Below, piece by piece: positions 23,348 through 31,354 of a stretch of 43,474 nt of DNA (positions are counted from its first letter, which is position 1; each line of letters starts with the position of its first letter). The notes below the pieces were generated by a model. The model was not told the origin of the DNA and did not search any database. It saw only the letters and a list, made by a program, of their open reading frames with translations. This DNA comes from a virus: IMG/VR virus record IMGVR_UViG_3300035670_007019, positions 1 to 43,474 of that record; one strand, 5' to 3'. The translations under genes and the position numbers were made by a program.

Positions 23348-24523
23348 ATGAATATCACACTTACATCTAAAATACAAAACGATAAATACACCGAATATGT
23401 GTATAATGCGTTTGATATACAAAATAGAGAAGAAACACAAGTTACAATTCCTATGAATTTAGATGGATTAAATTCGTTTGATTGGAATATTGGTGTCATA
23501 TATGGCGGAAGTGGTAGTGGTAAATCAACTATATTAAAAGAATTGGGTGGTAGTAAAGATGTTAAGTTTGATGAAGATAAACCACTTATATCTAATTTTG
23601 ATTGGTTAGAACCAGAAGAGGCAACAAGAGTCCTAACATCGATAGGATTATCATCAGTTCCCACTTGGTTAAGACCGTTTCGTTTATTAAGTAATGGAGA
23701 ACAATATCGTGCATATCTTGCATATTTAGTTTCATCTGCAAAAGATGGTGATACTATTTTAATTGATGAATACACATCGGTTGTTGATAGAGATGTTGCA
23801 AAGGCAATGAGTTTCGCATTACAAAAATACATTCGTAGGGAAGGAAAAAAGATTATCTTAGCATCCTGTCACTTTGATATTATGGAGTGGATAATGCCGG
23901 ATTGGATATATTCACCATCAAAAGGAGGCGGGTTCGAAAGACCTGACTATCTTCGGCAAGGGAGACCGGAAATCACTTTATCAGTTAGTAGGGTTGAACC
24001 TGAAGCTTGGGACTTCTTCAAAGAACATCATTATCTAACACAAAACGCAAACAAAACCTACATCTATCTTCTATTTGAATGGAACGATAAACCTGTAGCA
24101 ATAAATGTAATTGGAAGACATTTGGGTAAGAATGGTGGATTCAAAGTATTCAGAGAAAGTAGAATCGTAGTTCATCCAGATTATCAAGGAATGAGTATTG
24201 GTAGTAAAATATCTGAATGGAGTGGTGGTATTCTTAAAAATATGCATGCAAAGTATTACACTAAAACTATCAATCCTGCGTTGGGTATTTATCGAAATAT
24301 TCATACCGAAAGTTGGAAACCTACTTTATTTAACGGAAAGATTAGAAACGATAATAATGACCATTCAGAGGTGTATAAGACAATGTATCAACGAGCATCA
24401 TATTGTCATGAGTATGTTGGTGAACCAATAGATGGATATGATGAATTACTAAAACCAATTGATGAGATGCGAAAGGAGAGTAGAGTTGATAAGGAAACAA
24501 TAAATAAATTTTTTTCATTTTAA
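23348..24523 (+). CDS. ABC-type ATPase fused to a GNAT acetyltransferase
   Basis: 391 residues. The N-terminal ~220 form an ABC ATPase: Walker A GGSGSGKST (53-61), signature LSNGEQYRA, Walker B TILIDEYTSVVD and H-loop ASCHFD. No membrane domain is attached. The C-terminal half is a GNAT: LYLLFEWNDKPVA-like strand and RIVVHPDYQGMSIGSKISEW, the acetyl-CoA loop. This matches the known ABC-ATPase/acetyltransferase fusion group (COG2401). Function is unsettled; suggestions include RNA modification. It starts 1 nt after thyA. Confidence 0.85.
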   Translation: MNITLTSKIQNDKYTEYVYNAFDIQNREETQVTIPMNLDGLNSFDWNIGVIYGGSGSGKSTILKELGGSKDVKFDEDKPLISNFDWLEPEEATRVLTSIGLSSVPTWLRPFRLLSNGEQYRAYLAYLVSSAKDGDTILIDEYTSVVDRDVAKAMSFALQKYIRREGKKIILASCHFDIMEWIMPDWIYSPSKGGGFERPDYLRQGRPEITLSVSRVEPEAWDFFKEHHYLTQNANKTYIYLLFEWNDKPVAINVIGRHLGKNGGFKVFRESRIVVHPDYQGMSIGSKISEWSGGILKNMHAKYYTKTINPALGIYRNIHTESWKPTLFNGKIRNDNNDHSEVYKTMYQRASYCHEYVGEPIDGYDELLKPIDEMRKESRVDKETINKFFSF

Positions 24524-24531
24524 TTTAAGTT

Positions 24532-24777
24532 ATGGCAAAGAGACCAGAACCTTCGATGAAGGATAAACCTACCAAATTTGAATATACCTACGAAGACGAT
24601 GAATCTATATCAATTTGGAAATATGATAAAAAGAAATTTCCAAATGGTCCAATATCAGTAGAGTATAAATGGAAACCAGCCTATTTTGCTAGAATGAAAG
24701 TTATAGAAAAACAAAATAAAGAGGCAAAGAAAACGAAAACAAAAACTAACGAAAAAACGTTAAATAAATTTAAATGA
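24532..24777 (+). CDS. Hypothetical basic protein (81 aa)
   Basis: Not recognised. Charged throughout, with an acidic centre (EYTYEDDESISIWKYDKKKFP) and a Lys/Thr-rich tail (KKTKTKTNEKTLNKFK). Soluble, likely partly disordered. Overlaps metK by 4 nt (ATGA), so it is translated from the same message. Confidence 0.55.
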   Translation: MAKRPEPSMKDKPTKFEYTYEDDESISIWKYDKKKFPNGPISVEYKWKPAYFARMKVIEKQNKEAKKTKTKTNEKTLNKFK

Positions 24778-25730
24778 GAACATCAGAATTCATATCACCT
24801 AAACATCCAGATAAATTGTGTGATATTATATCTGACACAATATTTGATAAATATTTAGAACAAGACCCGTACACGCAATGTAATATTCAAGTGAGTGGTG
24901 GATTTGGTGTTTTAAATATTATTGGAGAAGTTGCAAGTGATGGACATTTATCTGATTCAGAAATAATTGAAATTGTTTATAACATTTCTAATATAGAAAA
25001 CGTTAATATTGTATTAAAGAATATTAATAAAATTTCTCATATAAATAAATTTGGAATATCGATAGGTTACGCAACCAAAGAGACTGAAACTTACTTACCT
25101 TTTGAATATCATTATACTCGTGAATTAAATAAATTTATTTATACACAATTTCCGTTTGAAGGTAAAACTCAAATCACAATAAATGGAGATTGGGTAGATG
25201 TTGTGGCATCGTTTGAAAATACTACCACATTAGAATTGGAAACAATTATAAAAGAATATTTTGATACTACAAATTTTCATCTGAATAAATTATATTGTAA
25301 TTCAAATGGTGATTGGTCTAATGGTGGGTTGATAAATGGAGTAGGTGCATCAGGTAAACAAAATGTAATTGATAATTATGGTCCCAGAATTCCGTTAGGT
25401 GGTGGTTCGTATAGTGGAAAAGATGCTACTAAATTAGATAGATGTGCAGGATATATGGCTAGAAGAATAGCTGTTGATTCTTTGAAACAATATGGATTAC
25501 AATACGCATTAGTGGAATTAAGTTATTCTAATAACCAAACACAACCTATTCAAGCAAGAATAAAAGGAAATGATAGTGGTATAAATGTTGAAACCGGTCT
25601 TCGATTGTATGAGGTACAAGGATATGACTTATCACCAAATGGAATTATTGATTTTTTAGATTTACGAAATATATCTTACGCAGAAACATCCAAATGGGGA
25701 CATATGGGTAATAATTTTAATTGGAAATAA
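24774..25730 (+). CDS. metK: S-adenosylmethionine synthetase, short form
   Basis: 318 residues, roughly 65-90 shorter than bacterial MetK. Motifs are in order: SPKHPDKLCDIISD (methionine/ATP His-Pro-Asp-Lys), GEVASDGHLSD, GYATKETETYLP, a divergent central domain, and GGGSYSGKDATKLDRCAGYMARRIA, the P-loop-like GGGxFSGKDxxKVDRS signature. Loops of the central and last domains are trimmed. It should make SAM from methionine and ATP, supplying methyl groups, for instance to the SET proteins of the island. Ends an operon: a new promoter begins 2 nt after the stop. Confidence 0.9.
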   Translation: MRTSEFISPKHPDKLCDIISDTIFDKYLEQDPYTQCNIQVSGGFGVLNIIGEVASDGHLSDSEIIEIVYNISNIENVNIVLKNINKISHINKFGISIGYATKETETYLPFEYHYTRELNKFIYTQFPFEGKTQITINGDWVDVVASFENTTTLELETIIKEYFDTTNFHLNKLYCNSNGDWSNGGLINGVGASGKQNVIDNYGPRIPLGGGSYSGKDATKLDRCAGYMARRIAVDSLKQYGLQYALVELSYSNNQTQPIQARIKGNDSGINVETGLRLYEVQGYDLSPNGIIDFLDLRNISYAETSKWGHMGNNFNWK

Positions 25731-25731
25731 A

Positions 25732-25763
25732 TTTGGAATTATGAAAATATTTTCGTATCTTTA
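25732..25763 (+). promoter_or_regulatory. Bacteroidota-type sigma-A promoter
   Basis: TTTG at 25732-25735, spacer of 20 nt ending TTTCG, TATCTTTA at 25756-25763. A leader of roughly 25 nt precedes the ATG at 25793. It would drive the deformylase-to-sigma operon. Confidence 0.82.
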
Positions 25764-25792
25764 CATAACAATAACCAAATAATAAATATTTT

Positions 25793-25984
25793 ATGAGTAA
25801 TGACACAATAACAATTCCCGTATCACTAATAAAAGATACACCTAACAATGCGGAATTGGGTGAAAAAATTAGAAGAATTTTCAACGAACAAATCAAAGAA
25901 ACCCATTCAATATTTCCAGATAATGTGGAATATACTGATGAATATTTTAAACCGAATTACATAAATCCTTATACAAATAAATAA
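25793..25984 (+). CDS. Hypothetical protein (63 aa)
   Basis: Not recognised. 63 residues: a short strand-like start (MSNDTITIPVSLIKD), a helix AELGEKIRRIFNEQIKE and a Tyr/Asn/Pro-rich tail. The start could fit a dimerising small regulator, but there is no clear DNA-binding motif. First gene after a host-type promoter. Confidence 0.5.
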   Translation: MSNDTITIPVSLIKDTPNNAELGEKIRRIFNEQIKETHSIFPDNVEYTDEYFKPNYINPYTNK

Positions 25985-25994
25985 AAATAATATC

Positions 25995-26612
25995 ATGCAA
26001 ATTGTAAAAGACAAACTTAAACTATCTAAACCGATTAAACCTTCAAAATTATCTGCTGAAGAAATTCAAAAGATTACTGAAACCCTTACTACTGAATTAG
26101 AAAAACACGGTGGTATTGGATTATCTGCTAATCAATTAGGTTTGGATGTTCGTGCATGTATAATTAAGGTAATCGAGCCGTTAGTTTTAATCAACCCAAC
26201 AATCATAGAACGCTCAGAAGATGCTGTTGCCTATGTAGAGCAATGTTTATCAATCGATAAGACATTAAAAAGTCCAGTTAAAACAGTTCGTTCAAAACGA
26301 ATTTTAGTAGAAACCGACAACTTAGGTGTTGTAGAATTTAAAGCAGATAATCAATTCAACGATTGGAAAGATGCAGATGAATTCTTTGGTGATGCTGGTT
26401 TAATGGAGTGTGTATGTGCACAACATGAAATCGACCACTTAGATGGTATTCTTATTACAAACCCAGAACGTAGATATACAACTACATACATTGCTCCTAA
26501 AACTTATGGTAGAAATGAAATGGTTATGGTTAAATTACCAGATGGGAAAACCGAATTTATGAAATATAAAAAAGCACAACCATTCTTAGAGTTAGGTGCA
26601 GAGATTGTATAA
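25995..26612 (+). CDS. def: Peptide deformylase
   Basis: 205 residues. The three deformylase motifs are present: GIGLSANQ (40-47, motif I), EQCLSI (motif II, with the metal-binding Cys) and QHEIDHLDG (motif III, HExxH). An insertion (NDWKDADEFFG) precedes motif III. About 45 residues after the core, including TYGRNEMVMVKLPDGK and MKYKKAQPFLELG, form an extension not found in host enzymes. Removes the formyl group of new proteins; cyanophages carry analogous genes. Confidence 0.93.
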   Translation: MQIVKDKLKLSKPIKPSKLSAEEIQKITETLTTELEKHGGIGLSANQLGLDVRACIIKVIEPLVLINPTIIERSEDAVAYVEQCLSIDKTLKSPVKTVRSKRILVETDNLGVVEFKADNQFNDWKDADEFFGDAGLMECVCAQHEIDHLDGILITNPERRYTTTYIAPKTYGRNEMVMVKLPDGKTEFMKYKKAQPFLELGAEIV

Positions 26613-26613
26613 T

Positions 26614-26844
26614 ATGGCTAAATTTACATTTACTATCGATGCAGATGATTATAGAGAGGCATCGAATATAGAACTAACAGTGCCGGATGATATGACAATT
26701 TTTGAATACAAAACGATATGTATTAGAATGGCATCGGCTTTAGGCTATCATCACGAAACTATAAATAAAGCCTTTATCGAAACCGATGAAGAGCGTAAAA
26801 CCTTTGAAGATTTAATCAATGAGCTCAGAAAAGAAACTATCTAA
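26614..26844 (+). CDS. Hypothetical protein (76 aa)
   Basis: 76 residues from the ATG at 26614, 1 nt after the def stop; an in-frame upstream ATG at 26596 lies inside def and is less likely. Not recognised. The sequence FTFTIDADDYREASNIELTVPDDMTIFEYKTICIRMASALGY suggests a small ubiquitin-like or beta-grasp arrangement, which is a guess. Ends overlapping the next gene by 26 nt. Confidence 0.5.
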   Translation: MAKFTFTIDADDYREASNIELTVPDDMTIFEYKTICIRMASALGYHHETINKAFIETDEERKTFEDLINELRKETI

Positions 26845-27073
26845 AAAAGAACATATTAAAATGTTAGAACAAACAATTGTAAATCATAGTTTTATAATTG
26901 ATGCTCTAATCAATATTTTAATTGAAAATGGAGTTTGTAGTTTTGATGACATCAAAGGTAAAATTGATAGAAACGCGAAGATAATTGAAGAACAATTAAA
27001 AAACCAAATGAATCCACCATCCGAAGATGAAACACCTATGATGAATTATTTCGGACCGATGGGTGAAGCATAA
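26819..27073 (+). CDS. Hypothetical helical protein (84 aa)
   Basis: Not recognised. A Lys/Glu-rich helix (SEKKLSKKEHIKMLEQTIV) continues into a hydrophobic helix (FIIDALINILIENGV) and a KIIEEQLKNQMNPPSEDE tail rich in Pro and Met. Predicted to be a small coiled-coil dimer. It begins inside the last codons of the previous gene. Confidence 0.5.
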   Translation: MSSEKKLSKKEHIKMLEQTIVNHSFIIDALINILIENGVCSFDDIKGKIDRNAKIIEEQLKNQMNPPSEDETPMMNYFGPMGEA

Positions 27074-27085
27074 AAATCAAAAAAT

Positions 27086-27343
27086 ATGATTTATATAATA
27101 TTATCAATATCTGCAATTCTAAATATTGCACTTATTGTAGGAGTAAGAAATTTACTGAATCAAAATGAAGAGTTAGAAGATACACTTACCGAAACTCTTA
27201 GAGATGTTAAAACAAAAGTAGAAACTGCATTAGAAGCATTGAGAGATGCAGATTTAAAAGGTTCATTTGAATCCGATGATGAAGTTGGAGTGGTTTTCAA
27301 AGAAATCAAAGATGTTGTTGAAAATCTAAATGAAATAATTTAA
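27086..27343 (+). CDS. Membrane-anchored coiled-coil protein (85 aa)
   Basis: One N-terminal membrane helix (IYIILSISAILNIALIVGV) leads to a heptad-patterned helix (NLLNQNEELEDTLTETLRDVKTKVETALEALRD) and a Glu/Asp-rich end. Small proteins with this build occur beside replication or transcription genes of T4-like phages; no function is known to me. It sits 1 nt before the sigma factor gene. Confidence 0.6.
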   Translation: MIYIILSISAILNIALIVGVRNLLNQNEELEDTLTETLRDVKTKVETALEALRDADLKGSFESDDEVGVVFKEIKDVVENLNEII

Positions 27344-27344
27344 T

Positions 27345-28103
27345 ATGGCAAAAACAAGAAAACCAAAAGATAAAGTATATTTTGGAACACCTGCACAAGA
27401 TGCAATAGTAGAATACAATAAATGTAAAGACCCCGTAAAACGTTCTAAAATTTACGAAGAAAGAATTAAATATCCTTTTGAAAAGTTAGCAGAAAACGTA
27501 TTAAATACATTTAAGTTTTCATATTTTGATGTATCTAAAAAGGATATACAAATGGAAGTAGTTTCTACTATGGTAGAAAAAATGCATATGTATAAAGAAG
27601 GTAAGGGTAGAGCATTCTCTTATTTTACCATCATTGCAAAGAATCATTTGATTCTAAAAAACAACGGAAACTACAAACGTTGGAAACAAAATGCTTTAAT
27701 TTCTGAAATGCCTGAAAGTTGGAATCCTGAGAATGATTTTTACGAAACCGAAGAAGGAACTGAATTCAGAGAATTTAAAGATATAATGTTAGCCTATTGG
27801 GATAAACATTTAACAACCATATTTAATAAAAAAAGAGATATACAAATTGCAGATGCGGTATTGGAATTATTCCGTAGAAGTGATTATATAGAAAATTTTA
27901 ACAAAAAACATTTATATCTACTTATTAGAGAAATGACTGATTGCAAGACTCATTATATCACAAAAGTGGTAAATATAATGAAACAACATCAGAAAAAAAT
28001 GTTAAACGATTATTTAGAAGAAGGTGATTTTTCAGTAAGAGATGAACCTTTTTGGGTATCGCCAGATTCAATAAGTGGTGATGAAGATTATGATGAAGAA
28101 TAA
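27345..28103 (+). CDS. gp55-like late-transcription sigma factor
   Basis: 252 residues. The best-kept part, about residues 64-115 (EVVSTMVEKMHMYKEGKGRAFSYFTIIAKNHLI, given here in key pieces, then LKNNGNYKRWKQNA), matches the region-2-like helix of T4 gp55-type sigma factors, where A-F/Y-S-Y-F is conserved. The C-terminal end is acidic (GDEDYDEE), which would suit contact with a sliding clamp or RNA polymerase. It probably directs RNA polymerase to late promoters; ATATTTATA before tail genes is the candidate site. The end overlaps the carbamoyltransferase. Confidence 0.78.
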   Translation: MAKTRKPKDKVYFGTPAQDAIVEYNKCKDPVKRSKIYEERIKYPFEKLAENVLNTFKFSYFDVSKKDIQMEVVSTMVEKMHMYKEGKGRAFSYFTIIAKNHLILKNNGNYKRWKQNALISEMPESWNPENDFYETEEGTEFREFKDIMLAYWDKHLTTIFNKKRDIQIADAVLELFRRSDYIENFNKKHLYLLIREMTDCKTHYITKVVNIMKQHQKKMLNDYLEEGDFSVRDEPFWVSPDSISGDEDYDEE

Positions 28104-29805
28104 ATATATTTTAGGAATAGCATGTGGATATCATGATTCTGCAGCATGTTTATTAAAAGATGGAAAAGTTTTAGGAGCAGTAGAAGAAGAAAGATTTACG
28201 GGAATTAAACATGATTCTTCTTTTCCCACTAATGCAATAAATTGGTTATATAACGAATTCAAAATTACCGGTGCGGATGTATCGGTAGTTTCGTTTTATG
28301 AAAACCCAACAACAAAGTTAGAACGCATCGAAGAAACCACTAAGAGAGGTGGGTTATTACAATACTTCAAACGTAATGCTATTCTAAAAGAAAATAAACA
28401 AAAATATAAAGAAACGGAACGTAAGATTTATGAAATCACAAACGATAAAATAATTTTATCATACGGAGACCATCATTTATCTCACATTGCGTATTCTTAT
28501 TACACATCTCCATTTGACCGTTCAGCAATCATTTCAGTAGATGGTGTTGGGGAATGGGAAACCACAGTTTTAGCATTTGCAGAAAATAATAAAATCACAA
28601 AAATTCAGAATATTAAATTTCCACATTCGTTGGGAATGATTTATTCTGCATTTACTGCATTCTTAGGATTTAAACCAAATGAGGGTGAGTATAAGGTAAT
28701 GGGTCTTGCACCATATGGTAATCCGAACGTTTATACAAAACATTTTAAAGAACTTATTAAAGAAACCGAAGATGGTGGGTTTGAAATCAATATGGATTAT
28801 TTCACATATGATTATTCAAACAATTCTATGTTTAATGAAAAATTAGGATTATTATTAGGTATTCCAAATCGATTACCAGAAGATAAGATAGAACAACATC
28901 ATAAGGATTTAGCAGCAACAATTCAATCACAATATGAATATTTCTTTTTCCGTTTAATAAATAAAATGTTTGCAACTAATCCATCATATAGTTTGTGTTT
29001 AAGTGGTGGGTGTGCATATAATGGAACTGCAAACGGAAAAATAACAAAAGAATCTCCATATAAACAATTATGGATTCCACCTGCACCATCTGATGCCGGT
29101 TCTGCAATTGGATGTGCTTTAGAATATTATTATACTCATACTGAAAATGCTGGTAGAGTTGATAATACGAATCCATACTTAGGCCCATGGCATTCAAATG
29201 ATGAAATTAAAGAAGAATTAGATAAACAATCAAACGATGTATGGTATGAATACAAAAATCACTCCGAACTTATTCCAATTATTTCTAAGGAAATTACAGA
29301 TGGAAATGTTATTGGTTGGTACGAAGGTAGAATGGAATTTGGTTCTCGAGCACTCGGTAATCGTTCTATACTTGCTAACCCAAGAGACCCTCAAATGAAA
29401 AGTAGGGTAAATAGAGTAATCAAAAAAAGAGAAGGGTTTAGACCATTTGCTCCAATCGTAAAAGAAGAGGATAGATTAAAATATTTTGATTACAAACTAT
29501 TAGTTCCCTATATGAATCAAGTGGTAAAAGTAAATTCAGAACATATAGATAATTTACCGGCAATTACTCACGTAGATGGTTCTGCAAGAATTCAAACCTT
29601 AAATAATAGACAACATAAAAGAATGTATTCATTATTAAATCAATTAGAAAGAGATAATGGATACCCGATTGTCCTAAACACATCATTCAATTTAAAAGAT
29701 AAAACAATTGTAAATTCACCAAAGGATGCAATTGAAACTTTTTTAGATTGTGAAATGGATACATTAGTATTAGGAAATTATATCGTTAAGAAAAAAATTA
29801 AATAG
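28090..29805 (+). CDS. NodU/CmcH-family O-carbamoyltransferase
   Basis: About 571 residues from the ATG at 28090 (28093 also possible; the GTG at 28075 is less likely). Two-domain family: the N-terminal Kae1-like half shows ILGIACGYHDSAACLL, EEERFTGIKHDSSFP, GDHHLSHIAYSYY, ISVDGVGEWETT, GEYKVMGLAPYG and SGGCAYNG; the C-terminal half shows PPAPSDAGSAIG, GRMEFGSRALGNRSIL and REGFRPFAP. It moves a carbamoyl group from carbamoyl phosphate to a hydroxyl, usually on a sugar. That fits with the glycosyltransferases of the inverted island, though it is in another operon. Confidence 0.93.
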   Translation: MMKNKYILGIACGYHDSAACLLKDGKVLGAVEEERFTGIKHDSSFPTNAINWLYNEFKITGADVSVVSFYENPTTKLERIEETTKRGGLLQYFKRNAILKENKQKYKETERKIYEITNDKIILSYGDHHLSHIAYSYYTSPFDRSAIISVDGVGEWETTVLAFAENNKITKIQNIKFPHSLGMIYSAFTAFLGFKPNEGEYKVMGLAPYGNPNVYTKHFKELIKETEDGGFEINMDYFTYDYSNNSMFNEKLGLLLGIPNRLPEDKIEQHHKDLAATIQSQYEYFFFRLINKMFATNPSYSLCLSGGCAYNGTANGKITKESPYKQLWIPPAPSDAGSAIGCALEYYYTHTENAGRVDNTNPYLGPWHSNDEIKEELDKQSNDVWYEYKNHSELIPIISKEITDGNVIGWYEGRMEFGSRALGNRSILANPRDPQMKSRVNRVIKKREGFRPFAPIVKEEDRLKYFDYKLLVPYMNQVVKVNSEHIDNLPAITHVDGSARIQTLNNRQHKRMYSLLNQLERDNGYPIVLNTSFNLKDKTIVNSPKDAIETFLDCEMDTLVLGNYIVKKKIK

Positions 29806-29831
29806 TAATACTTATATTCGAAACCTTGTGG

Positions 29832-29893
29832 TTAAACCTTCACTGTCCTTTGAGGCAGTTGAGTTGGAGAAATACCAACGAATGAAGTTTTAA
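29832..29893 (+). ncRNA. Three-way-junction leader RNA
   Basis: TTAAACCTTCA (29832-29842) pairs with TGAAGTTTTAA (29883-29893) with one mismatch and encloses two hairpins: CTGTC/GGCAG with loop CTTTGA (29843-29858), and GTTGG/CCAAC with loop AGAAATA (29863-29879). It lies 24 nt upstream of the zinc-ribbon gene, whose ATG is preceded by a rare purine-rich AAAGGA. Probably a 5' leader element; I do not recognise a known riboswitch or ribozyme. Confidence 0.5.
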
Positions 29894-29917
29894 ATAACAA
29901 ATAAACAAAGGAAAAAA

Positions 29918-30685
29918 ATGAAACAATCAATCTGGACTAGCGGAAGTCCGTCAAACCCGCAAGCGTTTATCACAAAAGGTAAACAAAGAATCAAACAATT
30001 CGATGGTCAAGTCTATCTTAATGATGGAGATGAATACCAAATCGAATTATTCAACCCAACTCCAAAACACATCTTAGCAAAAATCAAAATCGATAAAGAT
30101 TACTTATCGGGTGGTGGTATTGTATTAAGACCAGGTGAGAGAGTGTTTTTAGAACGTTTCTTGGATTCAAATAACAAATTTGTATTCAGAACCTATGAAG
30201 TAGGAAAAGAGGCAGTTAATTTAGGTGCTATTGATAATAATGGATATGTTGAAATACAATTCTTTAATGAGAATACTACCAATCATTTCTATGGTGGATA
30301 TGGTACAATCACTACGAGTAGTAGTGGAAATTGGTTAGGTGGTGCAACATATACTACCAATACATTAGGAATTAGTGGAACTACCCCTACCTCATATTAC
30401 AACAACGCAAGTTTAACATCAAATACATTTTCAGGTCCGAATCTTAGAAGTAATAAAATAGAAACTGGTACAACTGAAAAAGGTGATACATCTAATCAAC
30501 AATTTACATCATCGGATAGAACTTTCCATTCGTATTCATTTCATAATGTTGCGTGGAGAATTTTACCCACATCACATAAACAATATCACAAAGAAGAGTT
30601 AGGTATTCTATATTGTGGCGAGTGTGGTGCTAAAAGAAAAAAAGATACACATAAGTTCTGTCCACATTGCGGAACTAAATTCTAA
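29918..30685 (+). CDS. Putative virion-type protein with C-terminal zinc ribbon
   Basis: 255 residues. The N-terminal ~115 are beta-rich (FDGQVYLNDGDEYQIELFNP, then RPGERVFLERFLD), like a jelly-roll or decoration domain. The middle is low complexity, rich in Thr, Ser, Asn and Gly. The last 25 residues form a zinc ribbon, CGECGAK and CPHCGTKF. Higher-GC, regular codons, a Shine-Dalgarno-like AAAGGA, a structured leader and a strong terminator all suggest abundant expression as a single-gene unit. Function not known. Confidence 0.65.
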   Translation: MKQSIWTSGSPSNPQAFITKGKQRIKQFDGQVYLNDGDEYQIELFNPTPKHILAKIKIDKDYLSGGGIVLRPGERVFLERFLDSNNKFVFRTYEVGKEAVNLGAIDNNGYVEIQFFNENTTNHFYGGYGTITTSSSGNWLGGATYTTNTLGISGTTPTSYYNNASLTSNTFSGPNLRSNKIETGTTEKGDTSNQQFTSSDRTFHSYSFHNVAWRILPTSHKQYHKEELGILYCGECGAKRKKDTHKFCPHCGTKF

Positions 30686-30711
30686 ACAAATATAATCACA
30701 AGGTATTCACT

Positions 30712-30740
30712 AAGGGAAAGCGAAAGTTTTCCCTTTTTTA
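30712..30740 (+). terminator. Rho-independent terminator
   Basis: AAGGGAAAGC (30712-30721) pairs with GTTTTCCCTT (30726-30735) around a GAAA tetraloop, followed by TTTTA. It ends the zinc-ribbon gene unit. Confidence 0.9.
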
Positions 30741-30761
30741 TTGAAAATATTTTACAAAAAA

Positions 30762-30793
30762 TTTGGAATTGTAAAATATTCTTCGTATGTTAG
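30762..30793 (+). promoter_or_regulatory. Bacteroidota-type sigma-A promoter
   Basis: TTTG at 30762-30765, 20-nt spacer ending TTCG, TATGTTAG at 30786-30793, then CTTTG as at 4046. A 30-nt leader precedes the ATG at 30830. Confidence 0.82.
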
Positions 30794-30829
30794 CTTTGTA
30801 ATAAGAGTTAAACATAAAACAATAAAAAT

Positions 30830-31039
30830 ATGAATTCTTTTCCAAATTTTTCTGAAATGAGTGTGAGTGAGTATGTTGATTTTATTGAGTTAAGAGCCAT
30901 CCATACTGGTGTGGATGCTGAGGAGTTGAATATAGACATCTTCTTTGAGAAGATGTTGATTAGTGAGGAGATGTATGAGAGAGCTAAGTGGGAATTGGTT
31001 ACACGTGATATGGTGTTTGCACATTATGGTGAATATTAA
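30830..31039 (+). CDS. Hypothetical acidic protein (69 aa)
   Basis: Not recognised. 69 residues, helical and acidic, with FPNFSEMSVSEYVDFIELR, AEELNIDIFFEKM and SEEMYERAKWEL. Codon use differs a little from neighbours, with many GAG and GTG codons. Driven by a host-type promoter, so probably early, although it lies between presumed late genes. Confidence 0.6.
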   Translation: MNSFPNFSEMSVSEYVDFIELRAIHTGVDAEELNIDIFFEKMLISEEMYERAKWELVTRDMVFAHYGEY

Positions 31040-31051
31040 AATATAAAAATT

Positions 31052-31282
31052 ATGAGAAACGGATTAGATATTTCTACATTAAAGAAAATTGAGTTAGAAT
31101 TTGGTGATTTTGACATCAAACAAGTTTGGGGTGGTTCAAACGATGTGTATTTTCGTTTTGGATACTGGAGACAGGTTGATGTGAATAAATTGAACGAATT
31201 ATTGGGTAATCTTAATGAAGTAGTTGAAGATTGTGATTACGATGATGATTGCGGTTATCAGTTCATGTATCGATTGAAATAA
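31052..31282 (+). CDS. Hypothetical protein (76 aa)
   Basis: Not recognised. 76 residues in an alpha-beta pattern: LKKIELEFGDFDIKQVWGG, then VYFRFGYWRQVDVNKLNELLG and an Asp-rich CDYDDDCGYQFMYRL. The Asp/Cys cluster might bind metal. Second gene of the small unit that begins at the promoter at 30762. Confidence 0.6.
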   Translation: MRNGLDISTLKKIELEFGDFDIKQVWGGSNDVYFRFGYWRQVDVNKLNELLGNLNEVVEDCDYDDDCGYQFMYRLK

Positions 31283-31307
31283 TATTTTATATCAATTTGA
31301 AATAAAA

Positions 31308-31320
31308 ATATATTTATTAG
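31308..31320 (+). promoter_or_regulatory. Late-type motif ATATATTTATTAG
   Basis: Lies 34 nt before the ATG at 31355, with the same core and TTAG end as the copy at 17046. No host-type promoter occurs in this gap. Confidence 0.5.
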
Positions 31321-31354
31321 CGTGAGAATTTAACCAATCTCTTCAGGCTAAGAA

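Noticed and set aside
23335-23832. Minus-strand open frame of 165 codons
   Set aside because: Antisense shadow of the ABC-GNAT gene, whose motifs are unmistakable.
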